A DNA stretch of 64,000 nucleotides from Ornithinimicrobium pekingense DSM 21552 (GTDB lineage Bacteria; Actinomycetota; Actinomycetes; Actinomycetales; Dermatophilaceae): assembly GCF_000421185.1 (NCBI RefSeq), contig NZ_ATWJ01000008.1:1-64000 (forward strand), in the 5' to 3' direction. The notes under the pieces were generated by a model. The model was not told the DNA's origin. It saw only the letters and a program-made list of their open reading frames with translations, and did not search any database. The position numbers and the translations under genes were made by a program. This document shows positions 6,893 to 15,138 of this stretch, one piece after another; position 1 is the stretch's first letter, and each line of letters begins with the position of its first letter.

Positions 6893-7363
6893 TTAGGAGG
6901 CGGATCCGACGGCTGCCGCGAGGTTGTTGAGGCTCTCCTCGAGCTGGTCCTCCTTCACCAGCGGGAAGGAGACCTTCTTGAGCAGCTCCTGGTCGGTGAC
7001 GTGGCTCCAGTCGTAGGTCAGCCGCACCTCGGTGCTGTCCGGGCCGTAGGGCTGCAGCTGCCAGACCCACTGCCAGCCCTTGGGCTCGGTGCCGGCGGGG
7101 GTCGTCTGCCAGGCGAGCAGCCGCCCCTCGTCATACCCGGTGACGTGGTTGTCGGTCTGGTAGTCACCGCCCATGTGCTCGCCCGACATGTTCATCGTGA
7201 AGACCTGGCCGGTGGCGGTGATGCGGTCGCCGTGGTCGACGGAGCGCACGAACCCCGAGCCGTCGATGTCCACGTGGTTGGCGGGCAGCGACAGCACGTC
7301 GAAGATCTCCGCGGCGCCGGCGTCGATGGTGCGGGTGACGGTGATGCTCGTGTCCGTGTCCAT
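6893..7363 (-). CDS. SRPBCC (START/polyketide cyclase-like) family protein
   Basis: The 156-residue protein begins with ITVTRTIDAGAAEIFDVLS, the classical first strand and helix of the SRPBCC hydrophobic-ligand fold, and ends in a long amphipathic helix. Members bind lipids or act as cyclases or stress proteins. An ATG at 7363 fits TAGCGT (7371-7376) plus a 7-base gap, implying a leaderless mRNA; an ATG further upstream is less likely. It lies upstream of and in the same direction as the PKS operon but is separated by a hairpin, so a role in that pathway is only possible. Confidence 0.75.
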   Translation of the reverse strand: MDTDTSITVTRTIDAGAAEIFDVLSLPANHVDIDGSGFVRSVDHGDRITATGQVFTMNMSGEHMGGDYQTDNHVTGYDEGRLLAWQTTPAGTEPKGWQWVWQLQPYGPDSTEVRLTYDWSHVTDQELLKKVSFPLVKEDQLEESLNNLAAAVGSAS

Positions 7364-7370
7364 GCCCGGC

Positions 7371-7376
7371 ACGCTA
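7371..7376 (-). promoter_or_regulatory. -10 element of the SRPBCC gene
   Basis: TAGCGT, 7 bases before the ATG; a leaderless transcript is expected. The divergent OsmC gene has CACAGT 7 bases before its own ATG, so both genes of this 71-bp spacer may be leaderless. Confidence 0.5.
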
Positions 7377-7434
7377 ACCACCGGCCCGGCACGTCGCCAG
7401 CCGAGCCGCTGCCCCGGCTGCCACAGTGACGGGT

Positions 7435-7908
7435 ATGGCGACGCACACCTACGGGCTCGACCTCACCTGGACGGGCAACCAGGGAACCGGGACCTCCGGC
7501 TACCGCGACTACTCCCGGGCCGTCCTCGCCCGCAGCGCCGGCCGGCCCGACCTCGAGCTGTCCGCCGACCGACCCTTCCGGGGGGACCCCGGCCGGTGGA
7601 ACCCCGAGGTGCTGCTGCTGGCGGCCCTCAGCGAGTGCCACCTGCTCTCGCTGCTGCACATCGCGGTCTCCCACGGCGTGAGGGTCACGGCCTACACCGA
7701 CTCGCCGCTGGGCTGGATGGAGCAGGAGGGGGTCGGGGGCCGGTTCACCCGCGTCCTGCTGCGGCCACGCGTCACCGTCACCGACCCGGCGCACGTCGAG
7801 CTCATGCCCGCCCTGCACCGGGAGGCCGGGCAGGCCTGCTTCATCGCCTCCTCGGTGAGCTTCCCCGTCGAGCACGACCCCGTCACCCTGGCGGGCCCCG
7901 CCGGCTGA
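7435..7908 (+). CDS. OsmC family peroxidase-like protein
   Basis: The 157-residue protein has the two OsmC/Ohr redox cysteines: Cys in LAALSECHLLSLLH and Cys in EAGQACFIASS, with a conserved Arg/Glu environment. OsmC proteins reduce organic hydroperoxides with a thiol (in actinobacteria likely lipoyl or mycothiol systems). The ATG at 7435 is chosen for its leaderless spacing; an in-frame ATG 9 bases upstream is less likely. It is convergent with the cyclase gene; the 18-bp gap has no hairpin. Confidence 0.85.
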   Translation: MATHTYGLDLTWTGNQGTGTSGYRDYSRAVLARSAGRPDLELSADRPFRGDPGRWNPEVLLLAALSECHLLSLLHIAVSHGVRVTAYTDSPLGWMEQEGVGGRFTRVLLRPRVTVTDPAHVELMPALHREAGQACFIASSVSFPVEHDPVTLAGPAG

Positions 7909-7926
7909 GGAGCTCACGGCTGCCTG

Positions 7927-9270
7927 TCAGGGCACCCGCTCCACCCGGCACAGCTGCCAAGGGGCAGGTATGCCGCGCAGCTGGGCGGTGCCGAGGTCGG
8001 CGAACTCGATCCCCGAACCGACGACCAGGTCGGGCACCACGCGGGAGACCACGACCTCTCCGGGTTCGGCCGCGGCCATGATCCGGGCGGCCAGGTGGAC
8101 CGCCACGCCGCTGACGTCGCCGCCCACTCGCTCGATCTCACCGGTGTGCAGACCAGCCCTGATCTGCAGGCCGAGCGGCTGCACGGCGTCCCGGACCGCC
8201 GTCGCGCACCGCACCGCCCGGGCCGGCCCGTCGAAGGTGGCGAGGAACCCGTCGCCGGTGGTCTTCACCTCCTTCCCGCCGAAGGTCGCCAGGTACCGAC
8301 GCACCACCTCGTCGTGGGCGGCGTGCAGGTCCCGCCAGCGGGAGTCTCCGAGGCGGGTGGCGTGCCCGGTCGAGCCGACGATGTCGGTGAACAGCACCGT
8401 GGCCAGCTCTCGCTCGGTGGAGACCTCCTCCCGCGCGCCGGTGAGGAAGCCCTGGACCTCGTCGAGCACCTGCGAGCTCGCGTCCGTGTAGAAGGGGAAG
8501 CAGTCGGCCCCCGGCAGCTCGACGAGACGCGCCCCCGGGACGTGCGCGGCGAGGTAGCGACCGTGCCCGAGGCGGTAGTGGTCGTTGTCCTGCCGGTGCA
8601 GCACCAGGGTGGGGGCCGAGATGGCGGGCAGGACGGCCCGGACGTCGAGCCTGGTGACCCAGCGGTACATCTGCGTCGCGGCGCCCGGCGGCATGGCCAG
8701 CCGCTGGTAGCGCACGAACCACTCCTCCGCCCGGGGGTCCCCCGCCAGGCTGGGCGCGGTCAGGGCCAGCATGGCCGGGTGCTGGCCCCAGTGCCGCTCG
8801 TACTCGGTGATCAGACGCTCACAGGCCTCCTCGGGCATGCCGACCGGGAAGTCGGGCGCCCGCCGCCACCGCGCGAAGGTGTTGAGCAGGACCAGGTGGC
8901 TGACCCGGTCGGGGTACGTCGCCGCGAGCAGCATGGCCATGGGGCCGCCCTCGGTGTCCCCGACGACCACGGCCTGTCGAGACCGCGTCGCGTCGAGCAC
9001 CACCCGGGCGTCGTCCATCCACACCTCCAGCGTCGGCAGCGCGGCCAGCGGCACCGGGTCGGAGACGCCGCTGCCGCGCTTGTCGAAGCAGATCACCCGC
9101 CCCAGCCGGCCCAGACGCCGGAAGAAGTGCGTCAGCGAGGGGTCCTCCCACATCGCGTCGAGGTTGGTGGCCCAGCTCGTCACGAACAGGATGTCGCGCG
9201 TGCCCCCGCCCAGCTCCTGGAAGGCCACATAACCCCCGGCTGACCGGACGTACCTCGTCTGCCGTCGCAT
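7927..9270 (-). CDS. Alpha/beta hydrolase fused to a class III adenylate cyclase domain
   Basis: A 447-residue two-domain protein. The first ~270 residues are an alpha/beta hydrolase fold (FVTSWATNLD, FDKRGSGVSD, VVVGDTEGGPMA, APTLVLHRQDN). The nucleophile elbow has Thr where Ser is normal (G-D-T-E-G-G). The C-terminal domain is a class III cyclase: metal-binding Asp in VLFTDIVGST, Lys and second Asp in VKTTGDGFLATF, and GLHTGEIE. The transition-state position reads VHLAARI, with His in place of the usual Asn. It may make cAMP in response to something bound by the hydrolase module. Ribosome site GGAGGGGG precedes the ATG. Confidence 0.88.
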   Translation of the reverse strand: MRRQTRYVRSAGGYVAFQELGGGTRDILFVTSWATNLDAMWEDPSLTHFFRRLGRLGRVICFDKRGSGVSDPVPLAALPTLEVWMDDARVVLDATRSRQAVVVGDTEGGPMAMLLAATYPDRVSHLVLLNTFARWRRAPDFPVGMPEEACERLITEYERHWGQHPAMLALTAPSLAGDPRAEEWFVRYQRLAMPPGAATQMYRWVTRLDVRAVLPAISAPTLVLHRQDNDHYRLGHGRYLAAHVPGARLVELPGADCFPFYTDASSQVLDEVQGFLTGAREEVSTERELATVLFTDIVGSTGHATRLGDSRWRDLHAAHDEVVRRYLATFGGKEVKTTGDGFLATFDGPARAVRCATAVRDAVQPLGLQIRAGLHTGEIERVGGDVSGVAVHLAARIMAAAEPGEVVVSRVVPDLVVGSGIEFADLGTAQLRGIPAPWQLCRVERVP

Positions 9271-9303
9271 GGGTCGGCCCCCTCCTCTGCTGCCCGTCGC
9301 CGT

Positions 9304-10227
9304 TCAGGCGTGGGTCGGGTGCTCGTGGTCGGCGTGCCCGGCACGTTCGAACTGGATGGTCGAGTGGCTGACGTCGAAGTCGTCGGCCAGGCACCCCTGC
9401 AGCTCGTCCAGCAGCGACCCCAGGTGGCCGTCGTGGAAGCAGGAGTCGTCGACCACCACGTGCGCGGTCAGGACGGGCAGGCCGGTCGCGACCAGGCTCG
9501 CGTGCAGGTCGTGGACGTCGTGCACGTGCGGGACACGCAGCATGCGGTGCCGCACCTGGTCGAGGTCCAGGCCCCTGGGGGTCGACTCGAGCAGGACGTG
9601 GACGGTCTCGCGCAGGAGCACGACGGTGCGGGGCACGATGAGGGCGCCGATGAGCAGCGAGGCGACGGCGTCCGCCCGCTGCCAGCCCGTCGTCGCGATC
9701 ACCACCGCGGCGGCCAGGACCGCGACCGAGCCCAGCGTGTCGTTGAGCACCTCCAGGAAGGCGGCGCGCAGGTTGAGGTTGGTGTCGCGGATGCCGCCGA
9801 GCACACCCAGGCCCACGAGGTTGCCCGCCAGACCGACCGCCCCGAACACGAGCATCACCCCGGACGTCACGGCGGGCGGGTCGAGGAGCCGCCGCGTCCC
9901 CTCGACCAGGATGAGCACGCCGACGACCAGCAGCACCGTGGCCTGCGCGGCGGCGCCCAGCACCTCGGCCCGGCGGAACCCCCAGGTGCGGGACGTCGTG
10001 GCCGGCCGCGCCGCCAGCGTCGCCGCGACGAGCCCCATCGTCAGCCCCGCCACGTCGGTGACCATGTGCCCGGCGTCGGCCAGGAGCGCCAGGCTCCCCG
10101 AGACGGCCGCCCCCACCACCTCCACGACGAGCACCGCCAGGGTGATGCCCAGCACCAGGGCGAGCCGGCCGCGGTGCTGCGCCAGGCCGAGGTCGTGCCC
10201 GTGACCGTGGCTGGACCGCTCAGCCAC
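9304..10227 (-). CDS. Cation diffusion facilitator (CDF) metal exporter
   Basis: A 307-residue CDF protein (CzcD/ZitB-like) with a short His-rich N-terminus (SSHGHGHD), six predicted membrane helices and a cytosolic C-terminal metal domain containing HVHDVHDLH and a final HADHEHPTHA. The transport site in helix 2 is HMVTD; the helix 5 counterpart reads EVLND, with Glu in the first-ligand position where many zinc exporters have His, which as far as I recall is common in actinobacterial members. Substrate is probably Zn2+. The GTG start sits just before the stop of an upstream mini-ORF. It diverges from the copper ATPase gene. Confidence 0.88.
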   Translation of the reverse strand: MAERSSHGHGHDLGLAQHRGRLALVLGITLAVLVVEVVGAAVSGSLALLADAGHMVTDVAGLTMGLVAATLAARPATTSRTWGFRRAEVLGAAAQATVLLVVGVLILVEGTRRLLDPPAVTSGVMLVFGAVGLAGNLVGLGVLGGIRDTNLNLRAAFLEVLNDTLGSVAVLAAAVVIATTGWQRADAVASLLIGALIVPRTVVLLRETVHVLLESTPRGLDLDQVRHRMLRVPHVHDVHDLHASLVATGLPVLTAHVVVDDSCFHDGHLGSLLDELQGCLADDFDVSHSTIQFERAGHADHEHPTHA

Positions 10228-10264
10228 GGTCGGCCCGTCCGCCGCTGCTGCCGTGCCCGACCAT
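10220..10264 (-). CDS. Possible leaderless 14-codon leader ORF of the CDF exporter
   Basis: An ATG stands 7 bases after TAGCAT, the usual leaderless spacing here, and opens a 14-residue frame (MVGHGSSGGRADRG) whose TGA lies 5-7 bases inside the CDF gene in another frame. Ribosomes finishing the leader would sit on the CDF GTG, allowing re-initiation. A sequencing slip that splits one start from its gene is an alternative. Peptide function, if any, is unknown. Confidence 0.4.
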   Translation of the reverse strand: MVGHGSSGGRADRG

Positions 10265-10321
10265 GAGGCCGATGCTACGCCCGGGGACGACCGCCGCGGC
10301 GATCCGGAAACGGAGCCAGGA

Positions 10322-10338
10322 ATACCCATAGGGGGTAT
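10322..10338 (+). promoter_or_regulatory. CsoR-type copper operator
   Basis: ATACCC-ATAGG-GGGTAT is a clean inverted repeat with 6-bp arms and a 5-bp spacer, matching the TACCC-N-GGGTA sites bound by the copper repressor CsoR. It overlaps a TATAT -10 candidate immediately before the copB start, so Cu(I) binding to a CsoR encoded elsewhere should derepress the ATPase. Confidence 0.75.
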
Positions 10339-10353
10339 ATGTCTTCCTCTGCT

Positions 10354-12405
10354 ATGGACGATCACCAGCACCTGGCGCCGACGCAGGCCGACCCCGCGAC
10401 CGGGCACGGAGACCACGGGCCCGGTGGGCACGACGGCCACCTCGGGCAGTTCCGACGGCTCTTCTGGACCATGCTCGCGCTGGCCGTGCCGGTCGTGGCC
10501 CTGAGCCCGATGTTCGCCGCGCTCGTCGGCTACGACGTGCCGATATCGGGGTGGACGACCTGGGTGCCGCCGGTGCTGGGCACGGTCATCTTCCTGGTCG
10601 GCGGGCGGCCGTTCCTCTCCGGCGCGGTGTCGGAGCTGCGCACCCGCACGCCGGGGATGATGCTGCTCATCGGGCTCGCCATCACGGTGGCCTTCGCGGC
10701 CTCCCTCGGAGCCACGGTCGGCATCCTGCCGCACCACCTGGACTTCTGGTGGGAGCTGGTCCTGCTCATCGTCATCATGCTGCTGGGCCACTGGATCGAG
10801 ATGCGCTCACTGGCCCGGACCAGCTCGGCGCTGGACTCCCTGGCCGCCCTGCTGCCCGACGAGGCCGAGCGTGTCGAGGACGGGGCCACGGTGCGGGTCA
10901 GCCCCGCCGACCTGCGCGAGGGTGACGTGGTGCTCGTCCGCCCCGGCGGGTCGGTCCCGGCGGACGGCCGGGTGGTCGACGGCAGCGCCAGCATGGACGA
11001 GTCGATGGTGACGGGAGAGTCGCGGGCCGTGCGCCGCAGCGCCGGGGACACCGTGGTCGCGGGCACGGTCGCCACCGACTCCGGCCTGCGCGTCGAGGTG
11101 ACGGCGACCGGTGAGGACACGACCCTGGCGGGGATCCGACGCCTCGTCGCGGAGGCCCAGTCGTCCTCGTCACGTGCGCAGCGCCTCGCGGACCGGGCGG
11201 CCGGCTGGCTGTTCTGGTACGCGCTGGGGGCCGGCCTCCTCACGGCGCTGGTCTGGCTGCTGCTCGGCGAGCCCGGCCAGGCCGTGGTGCGGACCGTCAC
11301 GGTCCTGGTCATCGCCTGCCCCCACGCCCTGGGCCTGGCCATCCCCCTCGTCGTCTCGATCGCGACCGAGCGGGCCGCACGCGGGGGTGTGCTGGTCAAG
11401 GACCGCCTCGCGCTGGAGAGGATGCGTCTGGTGGACGCGGTCCTCCTCGACAAGACCGGCACGCTGACCAGGGGCGAGCCGACGGTCACGGGGGTCGAGA
11501 CCGTCGGCGCCCGGGGCGCCGCGGAGGTGCTGGCCCTGGCCGCGGCCGCGGAGAGCGACAGCGAGCACCCGCTGGCGCGGGCGATCGTGGGGGCGGCCCG
11601 CGCCCAGGACCTGGTGGTGCCCCCCGCCGTCGACTTCGCCTCCTCCCCGGCCGTGGGGGTCACCGCGACCGTGCAGGGGTCGCAGGTCCGCGTCGGCGGT
11701 CCCCACCTGCTGGCCGAGCACGAGCTGGACGAGCTGCCCGTCGCCGCGGAGTGGCACGGGGAGGGTGCGACGGTGCTCCACGTGCTCGTGGGCGGCGAGG
11801 CGGTCGGCGCGCTCCGGGTGGCCGACGAGATCCGGCCCGAGTCGCGGGAGGCGGTCGACGCGCTGCACGCGCTCGGCATGCAGGTCGTCATGGTCACCGG
11901 GGACGCGCAGGCTGTCGCGGACTCCGTGGCCCGGCAGCTGGGCATCGACCGGGTGTTCGCCGGCGTGCGGCCTGAGGACAAGTCCGCGACCGTGGCCGGG
12001 CTGCAGCGCGAGGGGCTGCGTGTCGCCTTCGTCGGCGACGGCGTCAACGACGCCCCCGCCCTGGCCCAGGCGGACGTGGGGATCGCGATCGGCGCCGGCA
12101 CGGACGTCGCGATCGCCTCGGCCGGGGTCATCCTGGCCAGCTCCGACCCGCGCTCGGTGCTGTCCGTCGTCGAGCTGTCGCGGGCGAGCTACGCCAAGAT
12201 GAGGCAGAACCTGTGGTGGGCGGCGGGCTACAACCTGGCGGCCGTGCCGCTGGCGGCCGGGGTCCTGGCGCCGGTCGGGTTCGTGCTCCCGATGAGCGTG
12301 GGCGCCCTGCTGATGTCCGCCTCGACGGTCGTGGTGGCCCTCAACGCCCAGCTGCTCCGGCGGCTGGACCTGCGTCCCGAGGTCAGCGCCCGGCGGGTGG
12401 CCTAG
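10354..12405 (+). CDS. copB: CopB-type (P1B-3) copper-exporting ATPase
   Basis: A 683-residue P-type ATPase. A His-rich N-terminus (GHGDHGPGGHDGH) is followed by membrane helices, the TGES actuator loop, the transport motif CPH in VIACPHALGLA, phosphorylation site DKTGTLT, GDGVNDAPALAQAD hinge motif, and the C-terminal helix motifs GYN and MSAST that mark the P1B-3 subgroup. It exports copper from the cytosol at the cost of ATP. The ATG at 10354 is preferred because the one at 10339 lies inside the operator/-10 region; neither has a ribosome site. A CsoR-type box precedes it. Convergent with the SbcC-like gene through a shared hairpin. Confidence 0.92.
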   Translation: MDDHQHLAPTQADPATGHGDHGPGGHDGHLGQFRRLFWTMLALAVPVVALSPMFAALVGYDVPISGWTTWVPPVLGTVIFLVGGRPFLSGAVSELRTRTPGMMLLIGLAITVAFAASLGATVGILPHHLDFWWELVLLIVIMLLGHWIEMRSLARTSSALDSLAALLPDEAERVEDGATVRVSPADLREGDVVLVRPGGSVPADGRVVDGSASMDESMVTGESRAVRRSAGDTVVAGTVATDSGLRVEVTATGEDTTLAGIRRLVAEAQSSSSRAQRLADRAAGWLFWYALGAGLLTALVWLLLGEPGQAVVRTVTVLVIACPHALGLAIPLVVSIATERAARGGVLVKDRLALERMRLVDAVLLDKTGTLTRGEPTVTGVETVGARGAAEVLALAAAAESDSEHPLARAIVGAARAQDLVVPPAVDFASSPAVGVTATVQGSQVRVGGPHLLAEHELDELPVAAEWHGEGATVLHVLVGGEAVGALRVADEIRPESREAVDALHALGMQVVMVTGDAQAVADSVARQLGIDRVFAGVRPEDKSATVAGLQREGLRVAFVGDGVNDAPALAQADVGIAIGAGTDVAIASAGVILASSDPRSVLSVVELSRASYAKMRQNLWWAAGYNLAAVPLAAGVLAPVGFVLPMSVGALLMSASTVVVALNAQLLRRLDLRPEVSARRVA

Positions 12406-12426
12406 CGCGGTCCGGGAGGTCCGGGC

Positions 12427-12460
12427 GGTCCGGTTGTCGGCTCAGGCCGACAGCCGGACC
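12427..12460. terminator. Bidirectional hairpin between copB and the SbcC-like gene
   Basis: A 15-bp stem (GGTCCGGTTGTCGGC against GCCGACAGCCGGACC, one G-T wobble) with a 4-base loop. The loop contains part of the stop codon of the SbcC-like gene, so the right arm is coding sequence. No T-run. It sits in the 36-bp convergent gap and should stop transcripts from both sides. Confidence 0.7.
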
Positions 12461-15138
12461 GTCTGCGCCTGCGGCACCGCGGCGTAGCGGTCGGGGGTGC
12501 ACGTCAGCAGGATCACCTGCACCTCGGCCCCCGCGGTGCTGGCCCCCAGCACCGCACCCATCTGGACCAGCCGGTCGGGGTCGGTGTAGCCGAGCGCGTC
12601 GTCGATCACGACCGGCACCCCCTGGGTCGGGTCCACCAGCCTGGCCACGGCGAGGCGGGCCAGGATGCCCAGCTGCTCCTTGGCCCCGCCGGACAGCTCC
12701 TCGAACGGCACGGTGGCACCGTCGAGGGTGCGCGAGCGGACGACCAGCTGGTCGTCGACCGTGACGCCGAAGCCGGGCCCGTAGACCCGCCGCCCGAGCT
12801 CCTCCAGGGCCTGGGTGTACGGCAGGGCGTAGGTGGCGTGGGCCCGGTCGCGGTGCTCGGTGAGGGTGCGCCACAGGTGCCGTGCCGCCCGGGCCCGGCG
12901 GTCGAGGGACGCGAGCCGCCGCTCGGACTCCTCCAGCGCCACGACCGCGAGGTCGTAGAGCTCGCTGCGGCCCTCGCTCTGGGCCATCTCGACCTGGCCG
13001 GTGAGCGCGTGCAGCGTCGCGGTCGCGGCCTCCTGGGCCTCTTCGGCCTCCTCCAACCGGCGCGCTGCCTCGCCGAGCCTGACCCGGACGCCCTCGACGT
13101 CGGCCTCGGCGAGGGCACGTCGCGCCCCCGCCTCCTCCACCTCCGCCTGCGCCAGCAGCGTCGCCCGGCGGGCCTGCTCCTCGTCCAGCGCCCCGTCGGA
13201 CATGACCGCCCGGGCCTCGGCCAGCTCGGACGTGGCCCGCTCCACCTGCCGGCGCAGCGACTCCAGGTGTCCGTCGGCGCGGTCGAGCCTGGCGCGCAGC
13301 AGCGCGGCGCCCTGCTGCCGCTCGCGATGGACGGCGACGGCGCTCCGGCGCGCCTCCCGGCACGACTGCACGTCGACGCCGGCGGCGTGCGCGACGGCCC
13401 GGGCCGTGGGCACGTCGGCCGGGAGGGGATGGTCGTCGTCGTGACGGGTGGAGGCTCGGGCCTGCTCCAGCAGGGCGTCCAGCTCCTCGCGCAGCGCGGC
13501 GGGGACGGCACCGTCGAGCGCCTCGCGCAGCTGCCCGGCGGGCCGCCCGGCCAGCAGCGACTCGAGGTCGCGGGTGAGGTCGCGCACGGCGCCCTGGGCC
13601 GCGGCGGTGGCCTCGGCCGTCGCGGCCAGCTCCTGGGGGTCGGCGGCTCCTGCGTCCGCCAGGAGCGTGGCGAGCTGCTCGCCGACGCGCTGGAGCTCCT
13701 CGCGCCTGCTGCGGCCGTCGGCCTCGGGCTCGAGCACCACGCGCGCCGCGCCGGGGACCGTGACGACGACCTCGTCGGTGAGCGCCCCCTCAGAAATCTC
13801 GCCGGCCTCCAGGGACAGCGTCGCGCCCGGCCCTGCGTCGGGGCGGGCCATCTCGACGTGTCCGCCCAGCGACTCGACCCGCACCCTGGCGCTGGCCGCC
13901 TCGTGCTGGGCGGTGAGCACCTCGACCCGGTGCTGCAGCTCCCGCACCCGACGAACCTCCTGGGCGCCGACCGGGCGCGCCGGCACCGCCTTCCGGGCGG
14001 CGACGAGGCGGGCCACGGTGGACCCGACCCGCTCGACCAGCCGGTCGAGGGCCTGGGCCTGGTCCACCTGGACCAGGTGGTCCACGTCGGCACGGGCCAG
14101 GTCGCAGACGTCCTCGGCACGCTCCAGGGCCTGGTCGGCCTCGGCCACGGCCTCCTCGGCCTGCTCCAGGAGCGGGCGCAGCTGCTCCAGCGCCGTGTGG
14201 TCCTCGGCCCTCCGGCGCTCGGTCAGGTCCGTCTCCTCACCCAGCCGGTCGACCTGCTCCGCCAGCTCGACGCGGTGGCGACGGTCCTTGACGATCGCCC
14301 TCGACCGCTCCCGGGCCTGGCCGAGCAGGGCGCGTGCGGTGGCGTGCGCCTCGGCGAGGGCCTCCGCACGCACCTGCGCGGCCTGGGCGGCCGCGTGGTC
14401 GGTGCGGGCGCGGGCGACCACGTCGGCGCCCGCCTCGACCGCCTCACGGGCCGACTGCTGACGCTCGAGCAGGCGCCCCGCCTCGTCGAGACGGCGGTGG
14501 GCCTCGGTGACCCCGTGCTGGGCCTCGGTGTGGTCGGTCATCGCCCGCCGGTAGTCACCGGTCGGACGGCCGGTGCGGGTGAAGTAGGCGAGGAACTCCT
14601 TCTCGACCATCTCCAGCACCTGCTCGCCGCCCTCCGCGTGCAGGTCGGAGCCGGCCGCGGCGTCCAGGGCCGCGCCCAGCACCGCGCTGTCAGCCAGGGG
14701 CGCGAGGCTGCCGTCCCCCGTCTGCGCCAGTCGCAGAGCTCCCCAGAGCGTGCGGTCGAGCGAGTCGTTCAGCAACCGCTCGACCCGCGCGTGGGCAGCC
14801 TCCCCGGTCAGCTGCTCGTGGACCGGGGTGAGGATCTCGAGGGTCGTGGTGGCCTGACGCAGCCAGCGCTTGGCGTAGCGGACACGGTGCCCGCCCACGG
14901 TGAACTCCGCCTCGACGTAGGGACCGACATCACGGCCCACCGGCTGGAGCCGCTTGACCTCCTTGCTCAGGGAGGAGGCCTTCAGACGAGGGTCGAGCAG
15001 CTTGTCGAAGGCCTCCAGCACGGTGGACTTGCCGACCTCGTTGGGCCCCTCGACCACGACCACCCCGTGCTCGGGGAACTCGACGGTGCTCTCGCGGACA
15101 CCCTTGACGTCACGGACCGTGATCCGGTGGACCCTCAT
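12442..15138 (-). CDS. SbcC/Rad50/YhaN-like coiled-coil ATPase
   Basis: An 898-residue SMC-like protein: Walker A GPNEVGKST near residue 30 in the N-terminal half-domain, long Glu/Arg/Ala/Leu-rich coiled coils through the middle, then the ABC signature LSGGAKEQL and Walker B VPVVIDDALGYTD at the C-terminus. No CxxC zinc-hook is obvious at the coil apex. With the overlapping SbcD-like nuclease it should form a DNA double-strand-end or hairpin-processing complex. The N-terminus (RITVRDVKGVRESTVEF) resembles YhaN-type members more than classical SbcC. The gene is coupled to its partner by an ATGA overlap. Confidence 0.82.
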   Translation of the reverse strand: MRVHRITVRDVKGVRESTVEFPEHGVVVVEGPNEVGKSTVLEAFDKLLDPRLKASSLSKEVKRLQPVGRDVGPYVEAEFTVGGHRVRYAKRWLRQATTTLEILTPVHEQLTGEAAHARVERLLNDSLDRTLWGALRLAQTGDGSLAPLADSAVLGAALDAAAGSDLHAEGGEQVLEMVEKEFLAYFTRTGRPTGDYRRAMTDHTEAQHGVTEAHRRLDEAGRLLERQQSAREAVEAGADVVARARTDHAAAQAAQVRAEALAEAHATARALLGQARERSRAIVKDRRHRVELAEQVDRLGEETDLTERRRAEDHTALEQLRPLLEQAEEAVAEADQALERAEDVCDLARADVDHLVQVDQAQALDRLVERVGSTVARLVAARKAVPARPVGAQEVRRVRELQHRVEVLTAQHEAASARVRVESLGGHVEMARPDAGPGATLSLEAGEISEGALTDEVVVTVPGAARVVLEPEADGRSRREELQRVGEQLATLLADAGAADPQELAATAEATAAAQGAVRDLTRDLESLLAGRPAGQLREALDGAVPAALREELDALLEQARASTRHDDDHPLPADVPTARAVAHAAGVDVQSCREARRSAVAVHRERQQGAALLRARLDRADGHLESLRRQVERATSELAEARAVMSDGALDEEQARRATLLAQAEVEEAGARRALAEADVEGVRVRLGEAARRLEEAEEAQEAATATLHALTGQVEMAQSEGRSELYDLAVVALEESERRLASLDRRARAARHLWRTLTEHRDRAHATYALPYTQALEELGRRVYGPGFGVTVDDQLVVRSRTLDGATVPFEELSGGAKEQLGILARLAVARLVDPTQGVPVVIDDALGYTDPDRLVQMGAVLGASTAGAEVQVILLTCTPDRYAAVPQAQTVRLSA

